NCBI RefSeq assembly: GCF_003797825.1
Contig: NZ_RKME01000006.1
Coordinates: forward strand, 186,001 to 250,000
DNA from: Gordonia sp. OPL2
Lineage (GTDB): Bacteria; Actinomycetota; Actinomycetes; Mycobacteriales; Mycobacteriaceae
Length of the DNA: 64,000 nt
Reading direction: 5' to 3'
The translations under genes were made by a program, and so were the position numbers. Position 1 is the stretch's first letter, and every line of letters starts with the position of its first letter. Under the pieces are notes generated by a model. The model searched no databases and was not told the DNA's origin. It worked only from the letters and a program-made list of their open reading frames with translations. Below are positions 55,625 to 64,000 of the stretch, piece after piece.

Positions 55625-56392
55625 GTGGAGGGGCGGATGAGGATGTGGCGTCGGGTCGCCAGGAGGGCGGTACTGGCCCCGGTGATCATCGGCGCGACCG
55701 CGCTGGTCGCGTCGGCGTGCCTGGATCTGCCCTCGCTCAAGCGCCCCGACATCCCGGACGGCATCCCGCCCGGTGCCGGCGCCCCGACGCCGTACATCAA
55801 CATCAACTCACCCGGCCGCACCGCCGAGTTGCTCCGGGACTGGGCCACACCCATCTCGGACTCGACCGGCATCCCGCTGATCGCACTCGAGGCCTACGGC
55901 AACGCGGCCGAGATCCAGCGCCAACAGCATCCCGAGTGTGGTCTCGCGTGGACGACGCTGGCGGGTGTCGCCGCGGTGGAGAGCAAGCACGGGACCCATC
56001 ACGGCACCGACATCGCCGCGAACGGTGACACCTCGCCGCCCATTCGGGGCGTCGCCCTCGACGGGACCCGAGGCAACATGCAGATCCACGACACCGACGG
56101 TGGCCGGATGGACGGCGACTCCACGCACGACCGCGCGATGGGGCCGTTCCAGTTCATCCCCGAGACGTGGAATCGATACGGAGTGGATGCCAACGGCGAC
56201 GGGCGCGCCGACCCGGACAACATCGACGATGCCGCGCTGTCGGCGGCCCGATATCTGTGCGTGTCGTCGGGTGGTGACATGACGACTCCCGAGGGGTGGG
56301 AGAAGGCCGTCAAGGTCTACAACAACTCGACCCAGTACGTGCTCGACGTCCGGGATCGCGCCAACGCGTACTCGGTCAACGTGCGCTACTGA
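55625..56392 (+). CDS. LpqU-like lytic-transglycosylase-type lipoprotein
   Basis: 255 residues from a GTG at 55625, with AGGGAG 8 bp upstream; ATGs at 55586, 55637 and 55643 are alternatives. The lipoprotein signal ends VASAC. The domain (WTTLAGVAAVESKHGTHHG, then RAMGPFQFIPETWNRYGVDANGDGRADPDNIDDAALSAARYL) is a SLT/MltB-like fold. Glu in VAAVESKHG is the likely catalytic acid. It would cleave peptidoglycan glycan strands. The position before eno equals that of lpqU in M. tuberculosis. Confidence 0.88.
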   Translation: MEGRMRMWRRVARRAVLAPVIIGATALVASACLDLPSLKRPDIPDGIPPGAGAPTPYININSPGRTAELLRDWATPISDSTGIPLIALEAYGNAAEIQRQQHPECGLAWTTLAGVAAVESKHGTHHGTDIAANGDTSPPIRGVALDGTRGNMQIHDTDGGRMDGDSTHDRAMGPFQFIPETWNRYGVDANGDGRADPDNIDDAALSAARYLCVSSGGDMTTPEGWEKAVKVYNNSTQYVLDVRDRANAYSVNVRY

Positions 56393-56454
56393 CCCACGAG
56401 GTCACCAGTGTCTCCCTCGTCACGTGCGTCCGGCAGGCAACGATTAGGCTTTGA

Positions 56455-57795
<1,341 letters not shown>

Positions 57796-57808
57796 TTAGC
57801 TGGTCCCC

Positions 57809-58480
57809 ATGACTGAGGACGGGCGTCGTCGGGCGCGGGCTGATCGTCGTGGCACCGCCACGCGCGGTCACGCCCGTCCCCGATCGCCGGGCACGCGCCC
57901 GGGGTCGGCCCGGGCGACCCGGATCTCGGTGACGGAGACCGGTGAGCAGGAAGTGCACGCGGACGATCTCGATCCGACCGACCTCGTCGACGAGCCCGAC
58001 GTCGACGACACCGGTGTCGACGAGAAGCCTGCCCCGAGGCGAGCCCGTACTCCGCGCGCGACCACGCGGCGACGGATCGACGGTGCCGCGTTGGCCGCAC
58101 GGTGGGAGGGGCTCGATGCCAAGCGCGCGATCGTCCTCGCGCTCGTCGTGAGCGTCGTCGCGCTGACCCTGGCGATGCCGGTCCGCACCTACTTCTCGCA
58201 GCGCGGGGAATTCGAGCAACTGCGGGCCAGCAACGATCGGCTCCAGACCGAGGTCACCGACTATCAGCAGAAGGTCAATGAGCAGGGCGACCCGGCCTAC
58301 ATCGAGGCGAAGGCGCGAGAGCGACTCCAGTTCGTCAGGCCGGGGGAGAAGGCGTTGGTGATGATGTACCCGGGCGACGACGCGCGCATGGCCGCGCAGA
58401 AGAAGGCGCAGGAGCGGGCACGCAATCCGTGGTACGGCAATCTGTGGGAGTCGGTCTCGACCCCGCCGACCAGCAAGTGA
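57809..58480 (+). CDS. FtsB/DivIC-like septum formation initiator protein
   Basis: 223 residues. A long, basic then acidic disordered cytoplasmic N-terminus (about 1-100) leads to one membrane helix (AIVLALVVSVVALTLAMPV). A coiled coil follows (EFEQLRASNDRLQTEVTDYQQKVNEQ), then the DivIC motif DPAYIEAKARERLQFVRPGE. It would act in the FtsQLB-like divisome subcomplex. It starts 13 bp after eno and overlaps the DUF501 gene (GTGA). Confidence 0.9.
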   Translation: MTEDGRRRARADRRGTATRGHARPRSPGTRPGSARATRISVTETGEQEVHADDLDPTDLVDEPDVDDTGVDEKPAPRRARTPRATTRRRIDGAALAARWEGLDAKRAIVLALVVSVVALTLAMPVRTYFSQRGEFEQLRASNDRLQTEVTDYQQKVNEQGDPAYIEAKARERLQFVRPGEKALVMMYPGDDARMAAQKKAQERARNPWYGNLWESVSTPPTSK

Positions 58481-59007
58481 GCGTCACCGACGCCGACCTC
58501 GCCACCATCGCCGCGCAACTCGGACGGGAACCCCGCGGTGTGATCGAGGTCAGCTATCGCACCCCGGACGGGCAGCCGGCGGTCATCAAGACGACGCCCC
58601 GACTTCCCGACGGCACGCCCTTTCCGACGCTCTACTACCTGACCGATCCGCGACTCACCGCCGAGGCGAGCCGGCTGGAATCGGCCGGAGTCATGAAGGA
58701 CATGACCGCCCGGCTGGGTACCGACGACGTGCTCGCGGCTGCCTACCGCACCGCGCACGAGTCCTATCTGGCCGAGCGAGACGCGATCGAATCCCTCGGC
58801 ACAGACTTCACCGGCGGTGGCATGCCGGATCGGGTGAAATGCCTCCACGTGTTGATCGCCCATTCGCTCGCCAAGGGGCCGGGAACGAACCCGCTCGGCG
58901 ACGAGGCCGTCGCACTGGCGGCCGAGGGGGCGCTGCGAGGCACCGCGATCCCCGCCGACTGGCCGCGGATGAATCCCGTCGACGAACCGGTCGGAGAGGA
59001 TTCGTGA
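58477..59007 (+). CDS. DUF501 family protein
   Basis: 176 residues from the GTG at 58477, which overlaps the FtsB-like stop by 4 bp. It shows DUF501 features (GREPRGVIEVSYR, PFPTLYYLTDPRL, ASRLESAGVMKDM, RVKCLHVLIAHSLAKGPGTNPLGDE). The Cys-His-His cluster in KCLHVLIAH is conserved in the family. Function unknown, but it is nearly always between ftsB and ppx in actinobacteria. It overlaps the ppx start by 4 bp (GTGA). Confidence 0.9.
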   Translation: MSVTDADLATIAAQLGREPRGVIEVSYRTPDGQPAVIKTTPRLPDGTPFPTLYYLTDPRLTAEASRLESAGVMKDMTARLGTDDVLAAAYRTAHESYLAERDAIESLGTDFTGGGMPDRVKCLHVLIAHSLAKGPGTNPLGDEAVALAAEGALRGTAIPADWPRMNPVDEPVGEDS

Positions 59008-59954
59008 CCGTCGTCGGCGCCGTCGACTGCGGCACCAATTCGATCCGGCTGCTCGTCGCGCGCGCAGACTCGGCACCCGCACCACTCGTCGACATCCACC
59101 GCGAGATGCGCGTCGTCCGCCTCGGGCAGGGCGTCGATGCCACCGGACGTTTCGCTCCGGAGGCCATCGAGCGGACCCGGCAGGCCTTGGCGGATTACGT
59201 CGACATCATGGTGGCGGCAGGAGTCGAGCGGGTGCGGATGGTCGCGACGTCGGCGACCCGGGACGCGGCCAACCGGGACGACTTCTTCGCGATGACGGCC
59301 GAGCTGCTCGGACGGGTGGTCCCCGGTGCATGCGCCGAGGTGATCACCGGCGACGAGGAGGCCCGCCTCTCGTTCCGCGGCGCAGTCGGCGAACTAGATT
59401 CTGCGCGTGGACCTTTCGTCGTCACCGACCTCGGTGGCGGCTCGACCGAGGTCGTGGTCGGCGACAACGATGGCGTGCGCGCCGCGTACTCCGCCGACAT
59501 CGGATGCGTCAGGCTCACCGAACGGTGCCTGCCCTCGGATCCGCCGACCGACGACGAGGTCGCCGCGGCGCGTGCCTTCGCCCGCGAACGACTGGAACCG
59601 GCGTTCGCCGCGGTGCCCGTCGAGGGCGTGCGCACATGGGTGGGTGTCGCCGGCACGATGACGACGTTGGCCGCTGTCGGCGCCGGTCTTGCCGACTACG
59701 ACCCCGAGGTGATCCATCTGTCGCGGATCTCGCTCGAGGATCTGGATTCGGTGTGCCGTCGGCTGGTCGCGATGACCCGAGATGAGCGCGCGGCCCTGGG
59801 TCCGATGCATCCAGGTCGCGTCGATGTGATCGGAGGCGGGTCGCTGGTCGCGATGGAACTCGCCGAGGTCCTGTCTGCTCGCGCCGGGATCACCGAACTC
59901 GTCGTCAGCGAGCACGACATCCTCGACGGGATCGCGATGGGGTTGCTGGACTGA
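59004..59954 (+). CDS. exopolyphosphatase / guanosine pentaphosphatase (Ppx/GppA family)
   Basis: 316 residues from the GTG at 59004, with GAGAGGA upstream. The ASKHA fold is shown by VDCGTNSIRLLVA (phosphate 1), TDLGGGSTEVVVG (phosphate 2) and GVAGTMTTLAAV. It lacks the C-terminal HD domain of long Ppx proteins, as in the short mycobacterial Ppx1 (Rv1026 position). It degrades polyphosphate and perhaps pppGpp. It is the last gene of the four-gene run. Confidence 0.92.
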   Translation: MTVVGAVDCGTNSIRLLVARADSAPAPLVDIHREMRVVRLGQGVDATGRFAPEAIERTRQALADYVDIMVAAGVERVRMVATSATRDAANRDDFFAMTAELLGRVVPGACAEVITGDEEARLSFRGAVGELDSARGPFVVTDLGGGSTEVVVGDNDGVRAAYSADIGCVRLTERCLPSDPPTDDEVAAARAFARERLEPAFAAVPVEGVRTWVGVAGTMTTLAAVGAGLADYDPEVIHLSRISLEDLDSVCRRLVAMTRDERAALGPMHPGRVDVIGGGSLVAMELAEVLSARAGITELVVSEHDILDGIAMGLLD

Positions 59955-59987
59955 CACCACGTTCGGCGCCGCCCGACCCTGGCCAGA

Positions 59988-60500
59988 CTATGCGGTGGAG
60001 TGCTCCGCCGGGGTCCGCAACGACAGGTTGTTGCACGCTTCGCAGACCGTCTCGGGGATGATCCCGTGGCGCTGCAGGAAGCCGAAGGCGATGCAGCCGA
60101 GGCACAGCCCGAAGGCGAACTCCAGCGTGGCGGCGACGACCAACGCACCGACCACGATCTGCGCGGCCAGACCGAGTCCGAGAATCGACAGGATCAGGGC
60201 GGCGCCGCTGAACACCAGTCCGATCGTCTGGGCGAAGCGCTTGGGCGGTCCGGGCACGAGCTTGGTCTTGCGCCAGACCTTGGGGACGATGACCCGCACG
60301 GACAGCTGGCCGAAGGGCGAGTAGCGCGGGCCGGCCATCACACGCAGCAGGAACCCGAGGGCGAGGAGTGCGTAGACGACGGGATGGTCGACGACGATCG
60401 CGACGACGGCGAGCAGGATGACCAGGCCGGCCGTCGACCGTGCGGCGTAGTCGTTGACCGGGTTCGGGAACGTCAGGAACGACGGCAACGAGCGGGACAC
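59988..60500 (-). CDS. DUF4395 membrane protein
   Basis: 170 residues with about four membrane helices (VILLAVVAIVVDHPVVYALLALGFLLRVM; IGLVFSGAALILSILGLGL; QIVVGALVVAATLEFAFGLCLGCIAF). It shows DUF4395 features: the NPVNDYAAR start, RYSPFGQL, and the CLGC pair followed by a C-terminal CEAC pair. The four cysteines suggest redox or metal binding, but the function is not known. It is downstream of recQ on the same strand, 68 bp away. Confidence 0.87.
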   Translation of the reverse strand: MSRSLPSFLTFPNPVNDYAARSTAGLVILLAVVAIVVDHPVVYALLALGFLLRVMAGPRYSPFGQLSVRVIVPKVWRKTKLVPGPPKRFAQTIGLVFSGAALILSILGLGLAAQIVVGALVVAATLEFAFGLCLGCIAFGFLQRHGIIPETVCEACNNLSLRTPAEHSTA

Positions 60501-60568
60501 GACATACCTCCTGAGAAGACAGCGCCACCCACAGTAGGCAGAGCTGCGTGGTCGGGCAATGATTGTGC

Positions 60569-62389
60569 TCAGGCAGGTTCGAAGGCGGCGATTGTCGCCA
60601 GTACGTCGTCGCCGTACTGCTCGAGCTTCGCGTCGCCGATCCCGGACACCGAGCGCAACTGGTCCGCGGTGGACGGTCGGCGTCCGGCCAGTTCCCGCAA
60701 CGTCGCGTCATTGAACACCACGTACGGCGGCACTCCGCGCCGTGACGCCTCCGCCTTGCGCCAGGCACGCAGGTGCTCGAAGAGGCCGCGGTCCGGCTCG
60801 GGCAGTTCCGCGGCAGTCGACGTGGATCGCCGTCGGGTCACCGCCCTCACCGGATCCAGACGCAGCATGACCGGCGTCTCGCCGCGCAGGACCGGCCAAC
60901 TCTTCTCGGTCAAGGTCAGCACACCGTAATCACCCTGTGGCGCAATGATCCCCGTGGCGACGAACTGACGCACCGCGCCACGCCAGCCCGCGGCATCGAG
61001 CTCGGTGCCGATCCCGTAGGTACTGAGGCGGTCGTGACCCTGCTCGCGGATTCGCGCGGTGTCGGCGCCGCGCAGGATGTCGATGAGGTGGCCCGCGCCG
61101 AAGGCCTGACGATGCTCACGATCGAGACGGACGATCGTGGACAACAGTTTCTGCGCGGCGACCGTCCCGTCGGTGGTCTCCGGCGGATTCAGGCAGGTGT
61201 CGCAGTTGTTGCAGGCGGTGGACTCCTGACCGAAGTACCGCAGCAGTTGGGTCCGACGGCAGTCGACGGTCTCGCACAGGGCGAGCATCGCATCGAGATG
61301 TTGCTGCTGTACACGGCGGTGATTCGCGTCGCCGTCGGACTGGTCGATGAGCCGCCGCTGCTGCATGACGTCGGCGAGTCCATAGGTCATCCACGCCACC
61401 GACGGCGCGCCGTCGCGTCCGGCACGACCGGTTTCCTGGTAGTAACCCTCGACGCTCTTCGGCAGATCGATGTGCGCGACGAAGCGCACGTCCGGCTTGT
61501 CGATGCCCATGCCGAACGCGATCGTCGCGACGACCACGACGCCGTCGGCCCGCAGGAAACGCTCGAGCGTGTCCTGGCGGACGGTGCGGTCGAGGCCCGC
61601 ATGGTAGGGCATCGCGTCGATCCCGTTGTTGCGCAAGAACTCTGCGGTCTTCTCCACCGACGCTCTGCTGAGTGCGTAGACGATGCCGGTGGCGGGCCGC
61701 CCGTCGACGATGCCATCGGTACGGATGAAGTCGAGCAGCTGCTTACGGGGCTCGGCCTTGGAGACGATGCGGTAGGTGATGTTGGGCCGATCGAAGTCGG
61801 CGACGAAGTGGCGGGCATCGTCGAGTCGGAGACGCTCGGTGAGCTCGGCATGCGTGCGGGCAGTCGCGGTGGCGGTCAGCGCGATCCGCGGCACGTCGGG
61901 CCACAGGTCGGCCAGTTCGCCGAGCATCAGGTAGTCGGGACGGAAGTCGTGTCCCCACTGCGAGACACAGTGCGCCTCGTCGATGGCGAACAGCGAGATC
62001 GTGCCCTGCTGGAGCAGCGCCCGGGTGCCGGGCGTGTTGAGGCGTTCGGGGGCGACGTAGAGAAGGTCCAACTCGCCGGATCGGTACGCCGCCTCGACCT
62101 CTGCGCGCTGCTCGGGCATCTGGGTCGAGTTCAGAAATGCCGCGCGGACACCCAGTTCTCGAAGTGCGGCCACCTGATCGGCCATGAGTGCGATGAGTGG
62201 TGACACCACCACCCCGCAGCCCTCGCGGACCAGCGCCGGGATCTGGTAGCAGAGACTCTTCCCGCCCCCGGTGGGCATGAGGACGACGGCGTCTCCGCCG
62301 CCGACCACATGTCCCACGATCTGTTCCTGGTCACCGCGGAAGGACTCGTATCCGAAGGTCGACTCCAGCACGTGCCACATGTCCGACAT
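60569..62389 (-). CDS. recQ: ATP-dependent DNA helicase RecQ
   Basis: 606 residues. SF2 helicase motifs: Walker [17 protein letters not shown] box [19 protein letters not shown], and GRAGRDG. The RecQ zinc site is [29 protein letters not shown] winged helix and a C-terminal HRDC domain ([33 protein letters not shown]) follow. It unwinds recombination and replication intermediates. The start may be ATG 62389 or GTG 62395; no Shine-Dalgarno is visible, so a leaderless mRNA is possible. Confidence 0.95.
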   Translation of the reverse strand: MSDMWHVLESTFGYESFRGDQEQIVGHVVGGGDAVVLMPTGGGKSLCYQIPALVREGCGVVVSPLIALMADQVAALRELGVRAAFLNSTQMPEQRAEVEAAYRSGELDLLYVAPERLNTPGTRALLQQGTISLFAIDEAHCVSQWGHDFRPDYLMLGELADLWPDVPRIALTATATARTHAELTERLRLDDARHFVADFDRPNITYRIVSKAEPRKQLLDFIRTDGIVDGRPATGIVYALSRASVEKTAEFLRNNGIDAMPYHAGLDRTVRQDTLERFLRADGVVVVATIAFGMGIDKPDVRFVAHIDLPKSVEGYYQETGRAGRDGAPSVAWMTYGLADVMQQRRLIDQSDGDANHRRVQQQHLDAMLALCETVDCRRTQLLRYFGQESTACNNCDTCLNPPETTDGTVAAQKLLSTIVRLDREHRQAFGAGHLIDILRGADTARIREQGHDRLSTYGIGTELDAAGWRGAVRQFVATGIIAPQGDYGVLTLTEKSWPVLRGETPVMLRLDPVRAVTRRRSTSTAAELPEPDRGLFEHLRAWRKAEASRRGVPPYVVFNDATLRELAGRRPSTADQLRSVSGIGDAKLEQYGDDVLATIAAFEPA

Positions 62390-62415
62390 GGGCACAAGGT
62401 TACTGTCGCGGTGCG

Positions 62416-62790
62416 TCAGGGCTGTTCGCCCGGTAACTCTCCGACGTCGACCGGTTCCTCGGGTACATCCTCGGCGCTCGGAAGCGCCGCCTGGTCCGTG
62501 CCGGGGAGTTCGCCGAGGTCCACCGGGTCGCCGGGCTCGTCGGCGTCGAGCGGTGGCACCTCGTCGACGAGCTCGTGTTCCTCGACATCGAGGATGCCCC
62601 GCTCCTGGTCGTCCCGGGCCCGACGCGCCGCCTCGCGCATCTCGAAACCATCGGTGACCAGGTCGCCGATCTCACGCGCGACATCGGTCACGGCGCCGGT
62701 GATGATGGTGGCGATACGGCCGACATGTGTTGCTGTCGACTCCACCAGTTCTTGGACCAGATCCTTGTTGCGTTCGATGCGATCGACCAT
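62416..62790 (-). CDS. hypothetical small acidic protein
   Basis: 124 residues from the ATG at 62790; a GTG at 62808 would add six. A helical amphipathic N-terminal half ([61 protein letters not shown]) is followed by a very acidic Pro/Gly-rich tail with [10 protein letters not shown] and [10 protein letters not shown] repeats. It lies 38 bp after the desaturase stop and 26 bp before recQ, all on one strand. I do not recognise it; it may be membrane-peripheral. Confidence 0.7.
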   Translation of the reverse strand: MVDRIERNKDLVQELVESTATHVGRIATIITGAVTDVAREIGDLVTDGFEMREAARRARDDQERGILDVEEHELVDEVPPLDADEPGDPVDLGELPGTDQAALPSAEDVPEEPVDVGELPGEQP

Positions 62791-62828
62791 GATTCCGTAT
62801 TGTGCCACCGGTGTCGAGGGCTCGCGGA

Positions 62829-64000
62829 TCACGCGACCGCGGACTTCGACCGTTCCACGGTCACCACGATGTCGTTGTCGTCGCGGGTCATGAAGTTCGG
62901 CAGCGACAGCTTTGCGATCTTCCTCCACGTCGACGCCAGTTGGTGACTCAGTGACCCTGTGTTGTACGGCAGGCCGTAGCGCTCGCAGATCTCGCGGACC
63001 TCGCCGGAGATCTCCGGGTAGCGGCTCGCCGGGATGTCCGGGAACAGGTGATGCTCGATCTGATGCGAGAGATTGCCGCTCATCACGTGGAACAGCGGGC
63101 TGCCGGTGATGTTGGCCGAGCCGAGCATCTGGCGGAGATACCACTGTCCGCGGGTCTCGTTCGCGCACTCTTCGGGCGTGAAGGTCTGTGCGCCACTGGG
63201 GAAGTGGCCGCAGAAGATGATCGAGTACGTCCAGACGTTGCGGACGAGATTGGCCGAGGCGTTGCCGAGCAGCGTGGTGACGAACAGGGGCCCGGTCAGT
63301 GCCGGGAACACCACGTAGTCCTTGAGGACCTGGCGTCCGGCCTTGCGCCACATACCTTTCACGAGTCCCTTGACGTCGTACCACTTGCGCTTGCCGGCGA
63401 CGATGTTCTCGACCTCGAGGTCGTGCAGCATGACGCCCCACTCGAACAGCAGCATCAGGGCCGTCGCGTAGCCGAGATTGCCCAGGTAGTAGGGATTCCA
63501 CTTCTGATCGCGGTCCATCCGGAGGATGCCGTAGCCGATGTCGCGGTCCTCGCCGACGATGTTGGTGAAGGTGTGGTGCATGTAGTTGTGGCTGTGGCGC
63601 CACTGATCGGCGGGACACACGGTGTCCCACTCGAATTCGCGGGAGTTGTAGGTGTCCTCACGCATCCAGTCGTACTGGCCGTGCATGACGTTGTGGCCGA
63701 TCTCCATGTTGTCCAGGATCTTCGACACGGAGAGGGCGCCGACGGCGGCGATCCAGGCCGGCGGGAAGAAACCCAGGTACATCAGTGCGCGGCCGGTGAT
63801 CTCGAATCCCCGCTGCGCTCGAATGATCGAGTACAGGTACTCGCGGTCCTTCTCACCGAGATCGGCGACGACGCGGGCCTTCAGCTCGTCGAGGTCACGG
63901 CCGAGCGCCTCGACCTGCTCATAGCTGAGAGTGATGTGCTTCGGATCGTTCGTCGGGATGGCGTCGTCGCGCGGGTCGGTGACCTTGACGAGAGCCGTGC
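62829..64000 (-). CDS. fatty acid (acyl-CoA) desaturase, DesA3-like, 5' end beyond window
   Basis: The frame is open to the right edge, so the start is missing; about 390 residues are visible. The three histidine boxes of membrane desaturases are present: HNVMHGQ, HSHNYMHH and QIEHHLFP, which bind the di-iron centre. Several hydrophobic spans separate them. It introduces a cis double bond into acyl-CoA, probably delta-9 (stearoyl to oleoyl), like mycobacterial DesA3. The electron-donating oxidoreductase usually paired with it would lie upstream, outside the window. Confidence 0.92.
   Translation of the reverse strand, partial: TALVKVTDPRDDAIPTNDPKHITLSYEQVEALGRDLDELKARVVADLGEKDREYLYSIIRAQRGFEITGRALMYLGFFPPAWIAAVGALSVSKILDNMEIGHNVMHGQYDWMREDTYNSREFEWDTVCPADQWRHSHNYMHHTFTNIVGEDRDIGYGILRMDRDQKWNPYYLGNLGYATALMLLFEWGVMLHDLEVENIVAGKRKWYDVKGLVKGMWRKAGRQVLKDYVVFPALTGPLFVTTLLGNASANLVRNVWTYSIIFCGHFPSGAQTFTPEECANETRGQWYLRQMLGSANITGSPLFHVMSGNLSHQIEHHLFPDIPASRYPEISGEVREICERYGLPYNTGSLSHQLASTWRKIAKLSLPNFMTRDDNDIVVTVERSKSAVA

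Overview
The window is high-GC actinobacterial DNA. It most resembles a mycolic-acid-containing Corynebacteriales genome, and Gordonia is my best guess. The guess rests on gene order: pth-rplY, prs-glmU, and mfd-mazG-LpqU-like lipoprotein-eno-FtsB-like-DUF501-ppx run in the order I remember from mycobacteria. Other support is a DesA3-type desaturase, IdeR-type iron control, and many GTG starts with ATGA/GTGA overlaps. The genus is an inference, not something the sequence states.

Layout. 1-6 kb: cut-off alpha/beta hydrolase, ABC-F ATPase, 3-hydroxyisobutyryl-CoA hydrolase-like enzyme, lipoprotein, prfC. 5.9-12 kb: a DUF559 protein bracketed by two near-identical 41-bp palindromes, then two ketoacyl synthase III paralogues enclosing a PadR regulator and a DrrAB-like ABC exporter. 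12-22.5 kb: SLC13-type transporter, pth, rplY, limonene-epoxide-hydrolase-like enzyme, asnB, ArsC-like reductase, a secreted membrane-anchored protein, prs, glmU, a FabG-like reductase. 22.6-27.2 kb: tRNA-Gln(TTG) followed by an island-like stretch with an unknown protein, a large OLD-family ATPase-TOPRIM nuclease and a methyltransferase fragment. 27.2-36.1 kb: a dipeptide-type ABC importer beside a sulfatase and a TauD-type dioxygenase, probably an organosulfur scavenging unit. 36.1-43.1 kb: secreted serine protease, divergent MFS exporter/TetR pair with clear operator palindromes, and a four-gene osmoprotectant (ProWVWX-like) importer. 43.4-52 kb: NTF2-like protein, TetR, DODA-type dioxygenase, GNAT, mfd, a second DUF559 protein, mazG. 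52-55.5 kb: efeUOB iron uptake operon with an IdeR-like box. 55.6-60 kb: transglycosylase-like lipoprotein, eno, FtsB-like, DUF501, ppx. 60-64 kb: DUF4395 membrane protein, recQ, a small acidic protein and a desaturase cut by the window edge.

Relative to the conserved order glmU-TetR-mfd-mazG-LpqU-eno, accessory DNA sits in two places: about 21 kb between tRNA-Gln and the TetR/mfd segment, and efeUOB between mazG and the LpqU-like gene. Each has its own likely role: anti-phage defence (OLD nuclease), sulfur scavenging, osmoprotection, drug efflux and acidic/ferrous iron uptake.

The most unusual non-gene signal is a 21-bp tandem repeat family (motifs TCGGCGA and GGACACG). I found four arrays, at 39445-39507, 49720-49845, 50846-50908 and 51848-51973. 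The last is translated as the C-terminal tail of MazG. A second family of intergenic palindromic repeats occurs at 10.65-10.92 kb and 36.1-36.3 kb.
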